This document shows, piece by piece, positions 25,377-34,538 of a stretch of DNA of 64,000 nt (the first letter of the stretch is position 1; every line of letters starts with the position of its first letter). A model generated the notes under the pieces. The model saw only the letters and a list, made by a program, of their open reading frames with translations, had not been told where the DNA came from and did no database searches. Position numbers and translations under genes: made by a program. Source of the stretch: QHXN01 sp032162705 (GTDB taxonomy: Bacteria > Acidobacteriota > Blastocatellia > Pyrinomonadales > Pyrinomonadaceae); NCBI GenBank assembly GCA_032162705.1, contig JAVRON010000145.1, positions 1 through 64,000 on the forward strand, in the 5' to 3' direction.

Positions 25377-27440
25377 TTGAATCTGATCGAACTGCAACAG
25401 AGCATACGCGAGCGCGTTCGCGCCGCAGCAGCCGCCAAATTCGGCGTCGAGCTTGAACAAATCCCTTCGGAAGTCCCGCCGCGTACTGAATTGGGCGACC
25501 TGGCCTTCCCCATCGCTTTCGAGCTTGCAAAGCGCATCAAGGGGGCGACGGGCGAGAAGCGCAACCCGCGCGCCATCGCCGAAGAATTGCGGCTTGAGTT
25601 GTTGGCGGTCGAAGAGGTCGCGCGTGTCGAAGTCGCGGGCGCGGGTTACTTGAATCTCTTCTACGACCGCGCGCGCCTGCTCGCGGGTCTTTCCGAATCC
25701 ACTCCTGAGAGCGCCACGGCTGCGGAAGATTCCGCTGCCAAATCGCGCCCGAAGCGCATGGTCGAGCACACGAGCGTCAACCCGAATAAGGCGGCGCACA
25801 TCGGCCACCTGCGCAACTCGGTCATCGGCGACACCTTCGTCCGCATACTTCGCGCAAGCGGCGAGCTTACGGAAGTCCACAACTACATCGACAACACCGG
25901 CGTGCAGGTCGCGGACGTGGTCGTCGGCTTCATCCATCTCGAACGCATGTCGCTCGAAGACGTGCGCGCCCTCGACGCTTCTCTTACCGACGAGACTCCG
26001 TTCGACTTCTACTGCTGGGACTTGTACGCGCGCGTCGGCTTGTTCTATCGGAACGGCGACCCGGATGCGAAAGAAGACCCGGAGCGTTTGAAGTTGAGAG
26101 TCGAGACTCTGCACGCGCTCGAAGAGGGAAACAACGCGACCGCAGAGGTGGCCGACTACGTTGCTACGCGCATCGTCAACTGCCATCTCGATACGATGTC
26201 GCGGCTGCGGATAACCTACGACCTTCTACCGCGCGAGTCCGAAGTTCTGCACTTTCTCTGGTCGCACGCTTTCGAGCGCATGAAGGAGTCGGGCGCGATC
26301 CACTTCGAGCCGGAGGGGCGAAACCGTGGCTGCTGGGTCATGCCGATGGAGACGCACGAGAGCAGCGAAGAGCATGAGTCAGACAAAATTATCGTCCGCT
26401 CCAACGGCACTGTGACCTACACGGGCAAGGACATCGCATATCAACTGTGGAAGCTCGGACAGGTCGATCTCAACTTCTACTTCAAACCCTTTCGCACAGA
26501 CGAGGCGGGGCACACCGTCTGGATGACGACGAGCGACGCGGCGGAGTCTTTGGCCGATGCGCCGCGCTTCGGGGCGGGCGCGACGGTCTACAACGTGATC
26601 GACTCGCGCCAGTCGTACCCGCAGGAGGTCGTCAAGCGCGGCGTCGCCGCTGTCGCCCCACAGGTGGGCGAGCAGGCGAGCGTGCATCTCTCTTACGAGA
26701 TGGTCGCGCTCTCGCCCGCGGCTGCGCTTGAGCTTGGCCTTGAGTTGAGCACCGAAGAGCGTTCGCGCGCCTTCGTCGAGATGAGCGGGCGTCGGGGCCT
26801 CGGCGTCAAGGCCGATGATTTGATTGACACGCTCGAAGCGAACGCTTTGCGCGAAGTCGAAGAGCGTCACCCGGAAGTCTCGCCTGAAGAGATACGCAAG
26901 GCATCTCATATCCTCGCCGTCGGCGCACTGCGCTACTTCCTTTTGAAGTGGACGCGAAATTCCGTCATCGTTTTCGACTTCAAGGAGGCGCTCTCGACAA
27001 AGGGCGAGGCCGGGCCTTACTGCCAGTACGCGGCGGTGCGCGCCAACTCGATCTTTCGCAAGTTGCCAACCCGTGCGTTGCCGGAGGCACAAAGCCTCGT
27101 CACGGAAGCAGCGCGTGAGGGCGGCGAGGCGTGCGAGCGCGTGCGGCAGGTTTTCGAGGGCGAGACGGGGAGCGAGATTTGGTCGCTCGTCACGCTCGCG
27201 GCGCGTCTGCCAGAAGTCAACGCGCAGGCCGCGGCCTTCGCAGAGCCTTCGCATCTTGCCAAGTACACGTTCCAACTGGCACAGGCTTTTAACTTCTTCT
27301 ACAATCGCGACGAGAATCGCATACTCGAAGAGCGAGACACGACGAGACGCGCGGTGCTCATCTACGTCACGGATTTCGTGCGAAAACAGCTTACCTCCGC
27401 GCTTGCCACACTCGGCATCGAGGTTCCGGAGAGAATGTAG
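25377..27440 (+). CDS. argS: Arginyl-tRNA synthetase
   Basis: 687 residues starting at a TTG codon (25377) with AAAGGA ten bases before it; no ATG fits the family N-terminus. There is an N-terminal Add1 domain (residues 1-110), then a class I core with VNPNKAAHIGHLRNSV (HIGH), YTGKDIAYQLWKL, and a degenerate KMSKS region near MSGRRGLGVKADDL, and a C-terminal DALR anticodon domain. It charges tRNA-Arg. It is monocistronic, with its own terminator at 27472. Confidence 0.94.
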   Translation: MNLIELQQSIRERVRAAAAAKFGVELEQIPSEVPPRTELGDLAFPIAFELAKRIKGATGEKRNPRAIAEELRLELLAVEEVARVEVAGAGYLNLFYDRARLLAGLSESTPESATAAEDSAAKSRPKRMVEHTSVNPNKAAHIGHLRNSVIGDTFVRILRASGELTEVHNYIDNTGVQVADVVVGFIHLERMSLEDVRALDASLTDETPFDFYCWDLYARVGLFYRNGDPDAKEDPERLKLRVETLHALEEGNNATAEVADYVATRIVNCHLDTMSRLRITYDLLPRESEVLHFLWSHAFERMKESGAIHFEPEGRNRGCWVMPMETHESSEEHESDKIIVRSNGTVTYTGKDIAYQLWKLGQVDLNFYFKPFRTDEAGHTVWMTTSDAAESLADAPRFGAGATVYNVIDSRQSYPQEVVKRGVAAVAPQVGEQASVHLSYEMVALSPAAALELGLELSTEERSRAFVEMSGRRGLGVKADDLIDTLEANALREVEERHPEVSPEEIRKASHILAVGALRYFLLKWTRNSVIVFDFKEALSTKGEAGPYCQYAAVRANSIFRKLPTRALPEAQSLVTEAAREGGEACERVRQVFEGETGSEIWSLVTLAARLPEVNAQAAAFAEPSHLAKYTFQLAQAFNFFYNRDENRILEERDTTRRAVLIYVTDFVRKQLTSALATLGIEVPERM

Positions 27441-27471
27441 TAACGCTCCTGCCGTAGGGACGGCATGAGGC

Positions 27472-27500
27472 TTGCCGTTAAATCTCACGGCAACTTTTTT
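27472..27500 (+). terminator. Intrinsic terminator of argS
   Basis: Stem TTGCCGT (27472-27478) pairs with ACGGCAA (27487-27493), with an 8-base loop and six T at 27495-27500. It begins 32 bases after the argS stop. Confidence 0.88.
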
Positions 27501-27521
27501 GCTGACCAGAATCAGTCATGT

Positions 27522-27571
27522 GTCCGTCAAACTGGTTTTGTTTTAGAGTCCGTGAAACTGATTTCGCTTTA
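27522..27571 (+). promoter_or_regulatory. Direct repeat upstream of DAHP synthase gene
   Basis: Two related 24-bp copies (27522-27545 and 27548-27571), both starting GTCCGTSAAACTG and ending TTTA, are spaced 26 bp apart between the argS terminator and the DAHP synthase start. It could be an operator for a dimeric regulator or a duplicated promoter. AAGAGG, the ribosome site, follows at once. Confidence 0.4.
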
Positions 27572-27582
27572 AGAGGTAACTG

Positions 27583-28605
27583 ATGCTCATAGTCATGAAG
27601 GCCGACGCCACCGAACGCGACATCGCGGAGGTCGAGCGTGTTATCACAGAGTTGGGCTACCGCCCGCACACGATGCCCGGCGCTTCGCGCACGGCTATCG
27701 GCATCACCGGCAACGACCGGCCCGTAGATATCACGCGCTTCGAGACCATGCGCGGCGTCGCCGAGGCTATACGCGTCACCAAGCCCTTCAAGCTCGTCTC
27801 GCTCGACCTGCGGCCCGAGAAGACGGTTGTCCGCGTCGGCGACGCGGAGATTGGCGGCGAAGAGCTTGCCATCATCGCGGGCCCCTGCGCCGTCGAGAAT
27901 CGCGAACAACTCTTCGCCATCGCCGAAGCCGTTAAGCGCAGCGGCGCGCGCTTTTTTCGCGGCGGCGCGTTCAAGCCGCGCACCTCGCCGTATGCTTTCC
28001 AGGGGCTTGGCGAAGAGGGCTTGAAGCTGCTCGCGGAAGTCCGCGAGGCAACGGGGCTGAAGATCGTGACGGAGGCGGTGGACGAAGCGAGCGCCGATCT
28101 CGTCGAACGCTACGCAGACGTGTTTCAGGTCGGCGCACGCAACATGCAGAACTTCTCTCTGCTGAAGCGCGCGGGGCGCTCGCGCCTGCCCGTGCTCTTA
28201 AAGCGCGGGCTGTCGGCCATGCTCGACGAGTGGCTGCTCGCCGCCGAATACATCATGGCCGAGGGCAACTACAACGTCATCCTCTGCGAGCGCGGCGTCC
28301 GCACCTTCGCACAGCACACGCGCAACACGCTCGACCTCGCGGCCATTCCAGCCGTCCAACGCATCTCGCATCTGCCCGTCGTCGTCGATCCTTCGCACGG
28401 GACGGGGAAGAATTTTATGGTCACGCCGCTGGCGCGTGCGGGCGTCGCCGTCGGAGCCGATGGACTTATCATCGAAGTCCACAATCAGCCCGAGCGCGCG
28501 CTCTCGGACGGCGCACAATCGCTCACGCTCGAACAGTACGCACAACTCGTCACCGAAGTGCGTGCTATCCATGACGTGATCGCCCCCGCCCCGGTCGGCG
28601 GCTGA
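27583..28605 (+). CDS. aroF: 3-deoxy-7-phosphoheptulonate synthase (type I beta)
   Basis: 340 residues. The first 70 form the ferredoxin-like regulatory domain typical of Thermotoga DAHP synthase (MLIVMKADATERDIAEVE). The TIM barrel has IIAGPCAVENREQ, FFRGGAFKPRTSPYAFQG, DVFQVGARNMQNF, LLKRG and VVDPSHGTGK. It condenses PEP and erythrose-4-phosphate in the first step of aromatic amino acid synthesis. The N-terminal domain usually gives feedback control by Tyr. A ribosome site (AAGAGG) lies before the ATG. Confidence 0.95.
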   Translation: MLIVMKADATERDIAEVERVITELGYRPHTMPGASRTAIGITGNDRPVDITRFETMRGVAEAIRVTKPFKLVSLDLRPEKTVVRVGDAEIGGEELAIIAGPCAVENREQLFAIAEAVKRSGARFFRGGAFKPRTSPYAFQGLGEEGLKLLAEVREATGLKIVTEAVDEASADLVERYADVFQVGARNMQNFSLLKRAGRSRLPVLLKRGLSAMLDEWLLAAEYIMAEGNYNVILCERGVRTFAQHTRNTLDLAAIPAVQRISHLPVVVDPSHGTGKNFMVTPLARAGVAVGADGLIIEVHNQPERALSDGAQSLTLEQYAQLVTEVRAIHDVIAPAPVGG

Positions 28606-28689
28606 GATATGGCAAATGGCATGTGGCATGTGGCGAAAATAGAGTTGATTTGGCCGCGTTACGCGCCGCTGCGGAGTTTTCACAGCCGC

Positions 28690-29185
28690 CACAGGCTTTT
28701 TTCATGCGGCCACAGACTTTTCACACTCCGCCACGGGGTTTTCCACGCTGATACGGACTTTTCCACGCTGATACGGGATTTTCCACGCTGATACGGCTCC
28801 GGCATATGTCAACATGACATAGGAATGCGCCGATACGGCATCGGAACACGTCGCTACGGCGTCGGAATATACGGATACGTGTACGGAACATGCCGCTACG
28901 GACTTTTCCACGTCGCCACGGCATCGGAACGCACGAATACGTGTATGGCGCACGCCGCCACAGACTTTTCCACGCCGATACGGCCCCGGATCAAACCGAT
29001 ACGGTCTCGGAACACATCGCTATGGCACTGGACACCGCTGCTACGGCGTCGGAACATGCGAATACGGCGTCGGAATACGCTAATACGGCGTCGGAACACG
29101 TTAATATGGCGTCGGAACACGCTTCTCTGGCGTCGGAACACGCTTCTCCGGCGTAGGACGAACTGATACGGCGTCGGAACGCTGC
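28690..29185. repeat. Array of about 20 contiguous 20-21 bp repeats
   Basis: Two unit types share a first decamer close to GCYGATACGG. Type A (20 bp) continues ACTTTTCCAC; type B (21 bp) continues CGTCGGAACAC. Type A dominates the left end (28690-28795) and recurs singly near 28895 and 28965; type B fills 29041-29185. Units drift but the period holds, apart from about 40 irregular bases near 28797-28836. Because 21 is a multiple of 3, open frames of 80-127 codons cross it on both strands, but they have no ribosome site and are of repeat origin. The flanks (28606-28689 and 29186-29323) show no gene. Confidence 0.9.
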
Positions 29186-29323
29186 GCTCTGTGGTTTGAC
29201 GCATCGCTTTCGGGTTTTGAGGCGGAGCGGCGGGGCTGGAAACAGTCTCCGGCGGATTTTCAACTGAAACACGCTCGCCGTTTTTTCAATCCACGCGCCA
29301 GCTACGCAAAGCTGAAGGAGTGA

Positions 29324-30352
29324 ATGGCCTCTACCCTCCAGATTGACAGCACAGACCAGCTTGCGCCCGGACACGAAATCGAGCGCGGTGACTTTGGTTT
29401 AATTCAGCCGACGCTGACTGAAATCAAATCGACACTCGCTGAAACCAGACCGACGCGGGCTGAGACTTCAACGTCATCAGCCTTGCCTTCGCGTCTGGTC
29501 GTCGCCACCTACAACATTCGTTACGGCGTCGGCTCGCACCTCATCGGCGGGAGCCTTCTGCGCCGCGTCGGACTGGGATGGCCCGGACGACGTACGCGGC
29601 TCGTCAATCGGAACATCCTGAAGGCGGCGCGAATCCTGACCGGCGGAAGGCGCATGCCACGTGCCGACGTGATCGCGTTACAGGAAGCAGACCGCGGGAC
29701 ACTCCGCGCGGGCGGTCAACACGTGACGCGCTTGCTCGCAGAGGCGACGGAGATGAGCTACATACGCGCGCACGTCCCTACGCCTGTTGATGTGGAGCCG
29801 AAGGATAGAAAGTGGTGGCTCGATTTTGAGGAGAGGATGCGAGTCGGCGAAGCGGGCGACACGGGCGTCGCCATCCTCAGTCACCTGCCGCTCTACGACC
29901 CGACACGTATCGAGTTGCCTTCGAGCGAATGCCGCTGGCGTCCGCGTCTCGCGCTCGCCGCTTCTGTCCCCTTCGGCGAGCGGAGGCTGCACGTCTTCAA
30001 CTCTCACATCGACACGCACGCCAACGTCGCAGGACAACTCGAACAGCATCGCACAGTGCTCGCACACGCAGACCGCATGAGCGAGTCGGGGGCCATTATT
30101 TTGCTCGGCGACTTCAACACCATCACGCACGAAGCGCGACTCGCCGCCCGCGCGTTTCTCGAATCTCGCGGCTACACGACTCCACTTCCTACGGGCACGG
30201 CTACCTGGCGTTCCGGACTTCTCCGATACCACTTCGACTGGATTTTCACGCGCGGCGTGCGCGTTCTTCGTTGGGGAGTCGCCCGCGTCATGGGCGTCTC
30301 GGATCACTGGCCCGTCTGGGTTGAAGTCGAGCCGGAGTCGCCTGTCGCCTAG
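29324..30352 (+). CDS. Endonuclease/exonuclease/phosphatase-family hydrolase
   Basis: 342 residues; AAGGAG lies 4 bases before the start. After an N-terminal Thr/Glu tail of 60 residues, which includes three 7-residue repeats encoded by 21-bp units, the DNase I-like fold begins VVATYNIRYGVG. Catalytic motifs are DVIALQEAD, FNSHIDTH, ILLGDFNT and the final SDHWPVWVE. The substrate could be a phosphodiester in DNA, or a phospholipid or sphingolipid. There is no signal peptide. Confidence 0.85.
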   Translation: MASTLQIDSTDQLAPGHEIERGDFGLIQPTLTEIKSTLAETRPTRAETSTSSALPSRLVVATYNIRYGVGSHLIGGSLLRRVGLGWPGRRTRLVNRNILKAARILTGGRRMPRADVIALQEADRGTLRAGGQHVTRLLAEATEMSYIRAHVPTPVDVEPKDRKWWLDFEERMRVGEAGDTGVAILSHLPLYDPTRIELPSSECRWRPRLALAASVPFGERRLHVFNSHIDTHANVAGQLEQHRTVLAHADRMSESGAIILLGDFNTITHEARLAARAFLESRGYTTPLPTGTATWRSGLLRYHFDWIFTRGVRVLRWGVARVMGVSDHWPVWVEVEPESPVA

Positions 30353-30460
30353 CAGAAGCCCGACCCCGTCAGGGAGGGCGTCTCAACCACCGCAGAGCGT
30401 TACAGCGAAGAGTGCGGCACAGCCATAGACCAACGCCCTCCCTGACGGTCGGGCTTCTGC
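30353..30460. repeat. Long inverted repeat with GCAGAAGCCCGACC arms
   Basis: The left arm begins just after the stop codon at 30352 and the right arm ends at 30460. Each is about 28 bp, starting GCAGAAGCCCGACC and running into GTCAGGGAGGGCG; the left arm has a 2-base insertion. The 50-base middle has no frame. It may serve as a terminator for the hydrolase gene, and looks like a dispersed REP-type element. Confidence 0.8.
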
Positions 30461-30466
30461 CTCGAA

Positions 30467-31276
30467 ATGATTATGTCGAGAGAGACGATCAAGAGCCGTA
30501 AGAATCCGCTCGTCCAACGCGCCCGTGCCGTGAGGGACGGGCGCGAGAGAGATTCCGTCTTCGTCGAGGGCGTGCGACTCTGCGAAGAGGCGTTGAGTGC
30601 GTCGATTGATTTCGAGGTGGTGCTCTACACGCAGGGACTCGCGGCGGATGAGCGCGGCGCGACGCTTCTCGAAAAACTGCGAGACGTTTGCCCGTCGCTC
30701 GTTCTCGTCGGCGAGAGCGTCCTCGAATCCGTCTCGGACACGAAGACTCCGCAGGGTATCGTCGCCCTCGCGCGTCGGCCACAGACCGGCAGGGAAATTG
30801 TCGAGCGCGCGAAGGGCACGCCGCTCATTGTCGTCATGCACGGCGCAAACAATCCTTCTAACGCGGGAGCGATGCTGCGAGTCGCGGAAGCAGCGGGCGC
30901 GACCGCCGCCATCTTGACGAAAGGCTCGACCGACCCTCTCTCGGCGCGGGCCCTGCGCGGCTCGATGGGTTCGGCCTTCAGACTCCCGCTCTGGACGGGG
31001 CCCACATTCGAGGAGACACTACGCTGGTGCGCCGAACGCGGCATTCGCACTGTAACTACGGACGCCACGTCCGCATCCACGCACACCGAGTTCGAATGGA
31101 CGAACGCGCTCGCCGTCATCCTGGGCCCGGAAGCCGTCGGACTCTCGGACGCGGAAGTGCGCGCCGCGGACGAGAGCGTACGCATTCCTATGCGCGAGCC
31201 GGTCGAGAGCTTGAACGTCGCCGTCGCACTCGCCGTCGTTCTCTACGAGGCGGCACGGCAGAGAGGCTTTCGCTGA
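30467..31276 (+). CDS. SpoU/TrmH-family RNA 2'-O-methyltransferase
   Basis: 269 residues. An N-terminal L30e-like substrate-binding domain (KSRKNPLVQRARAVRD, FVEGVRLCEEA) is followed by the SPOUT knot with motif 1 HGANNPSNAGAMLR, motif 2 ALAVILGPEAVGLS and motif 3 IPMREPVESLNVAVA. It methylates a ribose 2'-OH in rRNA or tRNA using SAM. The Met at residue 3 is an alternative start. Confidence 0.9.
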   Translation: MIMSRETIKSRKNPLVQRARAVRDGRERDSVFVEGVRLCEEALSASIDFEVVLYTQGLAADERGATLLEKLRDVCPSLVLVGESVLESVSDTKTPQGIVALARRPQTGREIVERAKGTPLIVVMHGANNPSNAGAMLRVAEAAGATAAILTKGSTDPLSARALRGSMGSAFRLPLWTGPTFEETLRWCAERGIRTVTTDATSASTHTEFEWTNALAVILGPEAVGLSDAEVRAADESVRIPMREPVESLNVAVALAVVLYEAARQRGFR

Positions 31277-31604
31277 ACGTCGGTCGCCTTATTGAAGTTG
31301 ACTCTTGTCGGTCGCCTTACTCAAATCTAATGTCCTCTGTGTCTGCGTTGGTGAATTGTGACTTGTATCATCTGCGGGTCGGGTTGTTAAAGGGTACGGG
31401 CGGCGACAAAGCTCGCTTTTGTGTCCTTTTCTTCTTCCTTTTCCCTCAGCTTTTAGACGACGCTTCCGCCGAGCGGCTTTTTTCGGCTAGAATGACGGCA
31501 GAGTCATTCAGGCAATATCAGTTTTCCCCTCTCCCCTGCTCTAAGACCTTTGCCGCCGGTCTGAAGTCCCGGCTCGCTTTCGGTTTTTTTGTAGACGCCC
31601 CGTT
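31277..31604. other. Intergenic region before the FHA/RodA block
   Basis: 328 bases. A 13-bp direct repeat (GTCGGTCGCCTTA) occurs at 31279 and 31307. A weak terminator (CCGC-CGA-GCGG, then six T) is near 31466-31483. The promoter for the downstream block should lie here or after the terminator, but I cannot assign boxes. Confidence 0.4.
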
Positions 31605-32450
31605 ATGAGCGAAGAGAAAGAGAAGAAGGAAGAAAAGCCGAAGAAGCGAGACGAGGCGCTGGTCGAGCGTCTGATGCGACGCGTGCTCGAAGGCATGGGT
31701 TCGGCTGTTGATCGCAAGCTCGGGCGCGAAGCAGAGACGCAGTCCGCCTTCACCACCACCAAACTCATCGAGCGCATGAAGCAACTCATCGACGAGCGCG
31801 TCCGCGCTGATGCCGAAGGGCGACGCATCGCGCCGCATCTCTTCAAGCTCAAGGTCGAGTGGGGCACACACTCCGAAGCGCCACCCGAGTTTATCAAAGA
31901 CTTGGAGAACGAAGTGCTCGCCGCCGCCATCGACTATACAAACGACCGGCGTCTGCGCACGCTCGCGCCGATCAAGGTCGAGACGAGCGCGGACATCTTC
32001 ACCTCCGGCATCGCGGTCGATCCGACCTTCGGCGAGTTCGAGGAGGAGCTGAAACAGCAGGACGAGCAGGCGAGGCGTGCGGGTGAGGTGGCGGCCGACG
32101 CCGTCCCGAAAGCAAAGATACAGGCGGCCACTAATGACACGCCGGTCGCGGCGCGCGTCATGATGCCGGAACGCTCATTCGAGAAAGTCCTTCCGTTTCG
32201 TCCCGGCGGGCGGCGCATCAACGTCGGTCGCGTGGCCGACAACGACTTGCAACTCGAACATCAGAGCGTCTCAAAGATTCACGCCTCGCTCGTCATGAAT
32301 CGCGAAGGCACGCTGCTCGTCGCCGACACCGGCTCGACCAACGGGACATTCATCAACGGGCGACGCATCTCCTACGGCGAGGCGCGACAGATAGTGGACG
32401 GCGATGTCGTCAGCTTCGGCGATGTGGAAGTGAGGTTTAAAAGGCAGTGA
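31605..32450 (+). CDS. FhaA-like protein (DUF3662 plus FHA domain)
   Basis: 281 residues. The N-terminal 130 residues match the DUF3662/FhaA domain (LVERLMRRVLEGMGS, LFKLKVEWGTHSE); a charged linker follows; residues 200-281 form an FHA domain with GRVADNDLQL, VSKIHASL and STNGTFINGR, the phosphothreonine-binding residues. Actinobacterial FhaA binds phosphorylated MviN and PBP partners at the septum. This is the first gene of the block. Its last two codons run into a GTGATAA repeat that supplies the TGA stop. Confidence 0.9.
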   Translation: MSEEKEKKEEKPKKRDEALVERLMRRVLEGMGSAVDRKLGREAETQSAFTTTKLIERMKQLIDERVRADAEGRRIAPHLFKLKVEWGTHSEAPPEFIKDLENEVLAAAIDYTNDRRLRTLAPIKVETSADIFTSGIAVDPTFGEFEEELKQQDEQARRAGEVAADAVPKAKIQAATNDTPVAARVMMPERSFEKVLPFRPGGRRINVGRVADNDLQLEHQSVSKIHASLVMNREGTLLVADTGSTNGTFINGRRISYGEARQIVDGDVVSFGDVEVRFKRQ

Positions 32451-32533
32451 TAAGTGATGAGTGATAAGTGATAAGAAAGAAAAGTGGGTCTTGTTTTTCT
32501 TATCACTTATCACTCATCACTTATCACTTATAT
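32448..32533. repeat. GTGATAA-type heptamer inverted repeat, copy 3
   Basis: The arms are a perfect 30-bp match (units GTGATAA, GTGATGA, GTGATAA, GTGATAA). The loop contains AAAAGTGGGTCTTGTT, related to the loop at 18259-18347. It lies between fhaA-like and pbpA genes and holds the stop codon of the former. Confidence 0.92.
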
Positions 32534-32540
32534 TCAAGCT

Positions 32541-34538
32541 ATGTTTCTTGCAGACACACCGGAAGTACGACCGGCGATATTGAGCCTGGTTTATGTGGCG
32601 GGAGCAGCGCTGCTGACGCTGTTGCTGCTCGCGTCTTTGCTGCTGCTGCGCAGGCGCAGGCGTTCGGCGCTCGAAGCGGTCGCGCCCGCAGACCTGCCGC
32701 CGGAGGTCAGGCAGCGGCTCGGCGCGACCTCGACCAATCGCGGCTTGCGCGCTCTGCGCTGGCTCTTCGTGCTGCTCGCCCTCGGCGTCTTCGGCTTCCA
32801 CGTCTACTGGGCGCAGTACGCGGCGGAGTCGAACGACCGCTTTCAGGAGTTAAGCTATAAAGACCTGCGTAACCGTCGGCTGGCCGAGTCAACTCTGCGC
32901 GGCTGGATTCTCGACCGCACGGGAAGCCTCGATAAAGCTCTGGCGCTCTATCGCCGCGCGCCAAACGGGCAGATCGTGCGCGACTATCCGCTCGACACGG
33001 AGATGTCGCAACTGCTCGGCTCCGACCGCGGCGACGCCGGTCTTGAGCGCGCTCTGTTCGGCATCCAGAGCGGGGCCGCGCCCGAAGCGCTCGACCTCGC
33101 TCTGGGACGCGACATCAAGCAGCCCGCAAACCTCGACGTGCGCCTGACGATTGATAGCGAGTTGCAGAAAGAGGCTGTCGCACAACTCCGTGGGCGACAC
33201 GGCGCGGCCGTCGTCCTCAATCCGCAGACGGGCGAAGTGCTGGCGATGTACTCCAATCCTTCGTACAGTCTGAAGGAGGTGCAGGAAGAGGACGCATGGA
33301 TCAGGCTTGAGGCCAACAAGCGCGATCAGCCTCTCGTCAATCGCGCGCTCCGCGCTTACTACATCCCCGGCTCGACCTTCAAGACCGTCGTGATGATGGC
33401 CGCCTTCCGCAACGGCACGCAGGGCCTTGAATTTAATTGCACAGCGGGCGGCTATATCGCAGAGCCGGGCGCGAAGCCGATACTCGACTCCGGCGGCACG
33501 GGCGAGGTTCACGGCCACATCGGGATCGACACCGCGCTGGAAGCCTCTTGCAACCAGTATTTCGCGCAGATGGCCGTCAAGCTGGGCCCCGAGCGGCTGG
33601 CTGAGACGGCCCGGCTTCTCGGGATTGGCACATACGCCACACCCGCCGAGGCCACGCGCAACCTGAAAGCTCCGCAACTGTGGAACACGAGCAGTGCGGC
33701 TGTTGCGCGTGCGCTCGCGCCGAGCGAGGCCACCATCGTCTCGAATCCGAAGATGCGGACTTATGACCTCGCGCTCGAAGGCTTCGGACAGGGCTACGCG
33801 GGGCAGATGACTCCGCTTCAGATGGCGCTCGCGGCCTGCGCGATTGCCAACCTGCAAGGCCAGTTGATGAAGCCCAAGATCGAGTACGACCAGCCGCCCG
33901 CTGTCCTTGCGCAGGTCAACACTCCGCAGGCCGCGGCTGAGATGCGCCGCATCATGGGTCTCGTCACCGCAGGGCCTCTGGGCACTGCGACGAGCGTCCT
34001 CGCGCCGGTTCACGCGCAGGGCATCATCACGGGCGGCAAGACCGGAACGGCTGAAAAGGACGTGCCCGTCTATGACCCCAAAACCGGCGAGATGAAGATG
34101 GAGAAGAAGGTCGAGCGCGACCGCCGCGGCAATCCGATTCGCGAATATGAAGTGCCCATCATCTCGCCTGAGAAACGCATTGATAGTTGGTTTCTCTGCA
34201 TCGCGCCGCTCGACCACCCGCAACTCGCCATCGCCGTCATCATCGAAGGCGGAGGCTACGGCGCGAAGGCTGCCGCGCCCGTCGCCGCCGCGCTCGTCTT
34301 GAAGGCTCGCGACCTCGGACTCCTGAGCGTGGCCGGTGCAACACAGCCACAGACGCAACAGCCGCCACAGCAGCCCGGAAGGCACGCGCAAGGTCAAACA
34401 CAGAACCAAGCACCACAGCCGCAAACGCCGGGTCAGACACCAGGGCCGCCCACACAGCCGCGCGCAACACCGGGGCCGCGTGCGACGCCCGCCGCAGCGA
34501 AGCGCGCGAGGGATGCGAATCAAGCGAACCAGCAATGA
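32541..34538 (+). CDS. pbpA: Class B penicillin-binding protein (PbpA-like transpeptidase)
   Basis: 665 residues from the ATG at 32541, which lies just beyond the repeat. Two hydrophobic segments come first (about residues 13-38 and 70-95). The dimerisation region has WILDRTGSLDKAL. The transpeptidase motifs are S278-T-F-K281, S336-C-N338 and K500-T-G502. It cross-links peptidoglycan together with the SEDS protein encoded next. The last 70 residues are Gln/Pro/Thr-rich and disordered. A 30-base imperfect duplication spans the stop codon (34513-34571). Confidence 0.93.
   Translation: MFLADTPEVRPAILSLVYVAGAALLTLLLLASLLLLRRRRRSALEAVAPADLPPEVRQRLGATSTNRGLRALRWLFVLLALGVFGFHVYWAQYAAESNDRFQELSYKDLRNRRLAESTLRGWILDRTGSLDKALALYRRAPNGQIVRDYPLDTEMSQLLGSDRGDAGLERALFGIQSGAAPEALDLALGRDIKQPANLDVRLTIDSELQKEAVAQLRGRHGAAVVLNPQTGEVLAMYSNPSYSLKEVQEEDAWIRLEANKRDQPLVNRALRAYYIPGSTFKTVVMMAAFRNGTQGLEFNCTAGGYIAEPGAKPILDSGGTGEVHGHIGIDTALEASCNQYFAQMAVKLGPERLAETARLLGIGTYATPAEATRNLKAPQLWNTSSAAVARALAPSEATIVSNPKMRTYDLALEGFGQGYAGQMTPLQMALAACAIANLQGQLMKPKIEYDQPPAVLAQVNTPQAAAEMRRIMGLVTAGPLGTATSVLAPVHAQGIITGGKTGTAEKDVPVYDPKTGEMKMEKKVERDRRGNPIREYEVPIISPEKRIDSWFLCIAPLDHPQLAIAVIIEGGGYGAKAAAPVAAALVLKARDLGLLSVAGATQPQTQQPPQQPGRHAQGQTQNQAPQPQTPGQTPGPPTQPRATPGPRATPAAAKRARDANQANQQ

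Noticed and set aside
28690..29185. CRISPR array
   Set aside because: Units are contiguous at 20-21 bp with drifting sequence; there are no unique spacers between identical repeats and no cas genes.
28825..29204. Repeat-encoded open frames of 80-113 codons on both strands
   Set aside because: They exist because a 21-bp repeat keeps frames open. They lack ribosome sites, are interrupted by 20-bp units and resemble no protein.
31279..31319. 13-bp direct repeat as an attachment site
   Set aside because: The copies are only 28 bases apart and there is no integrase; more likely a small duplication.
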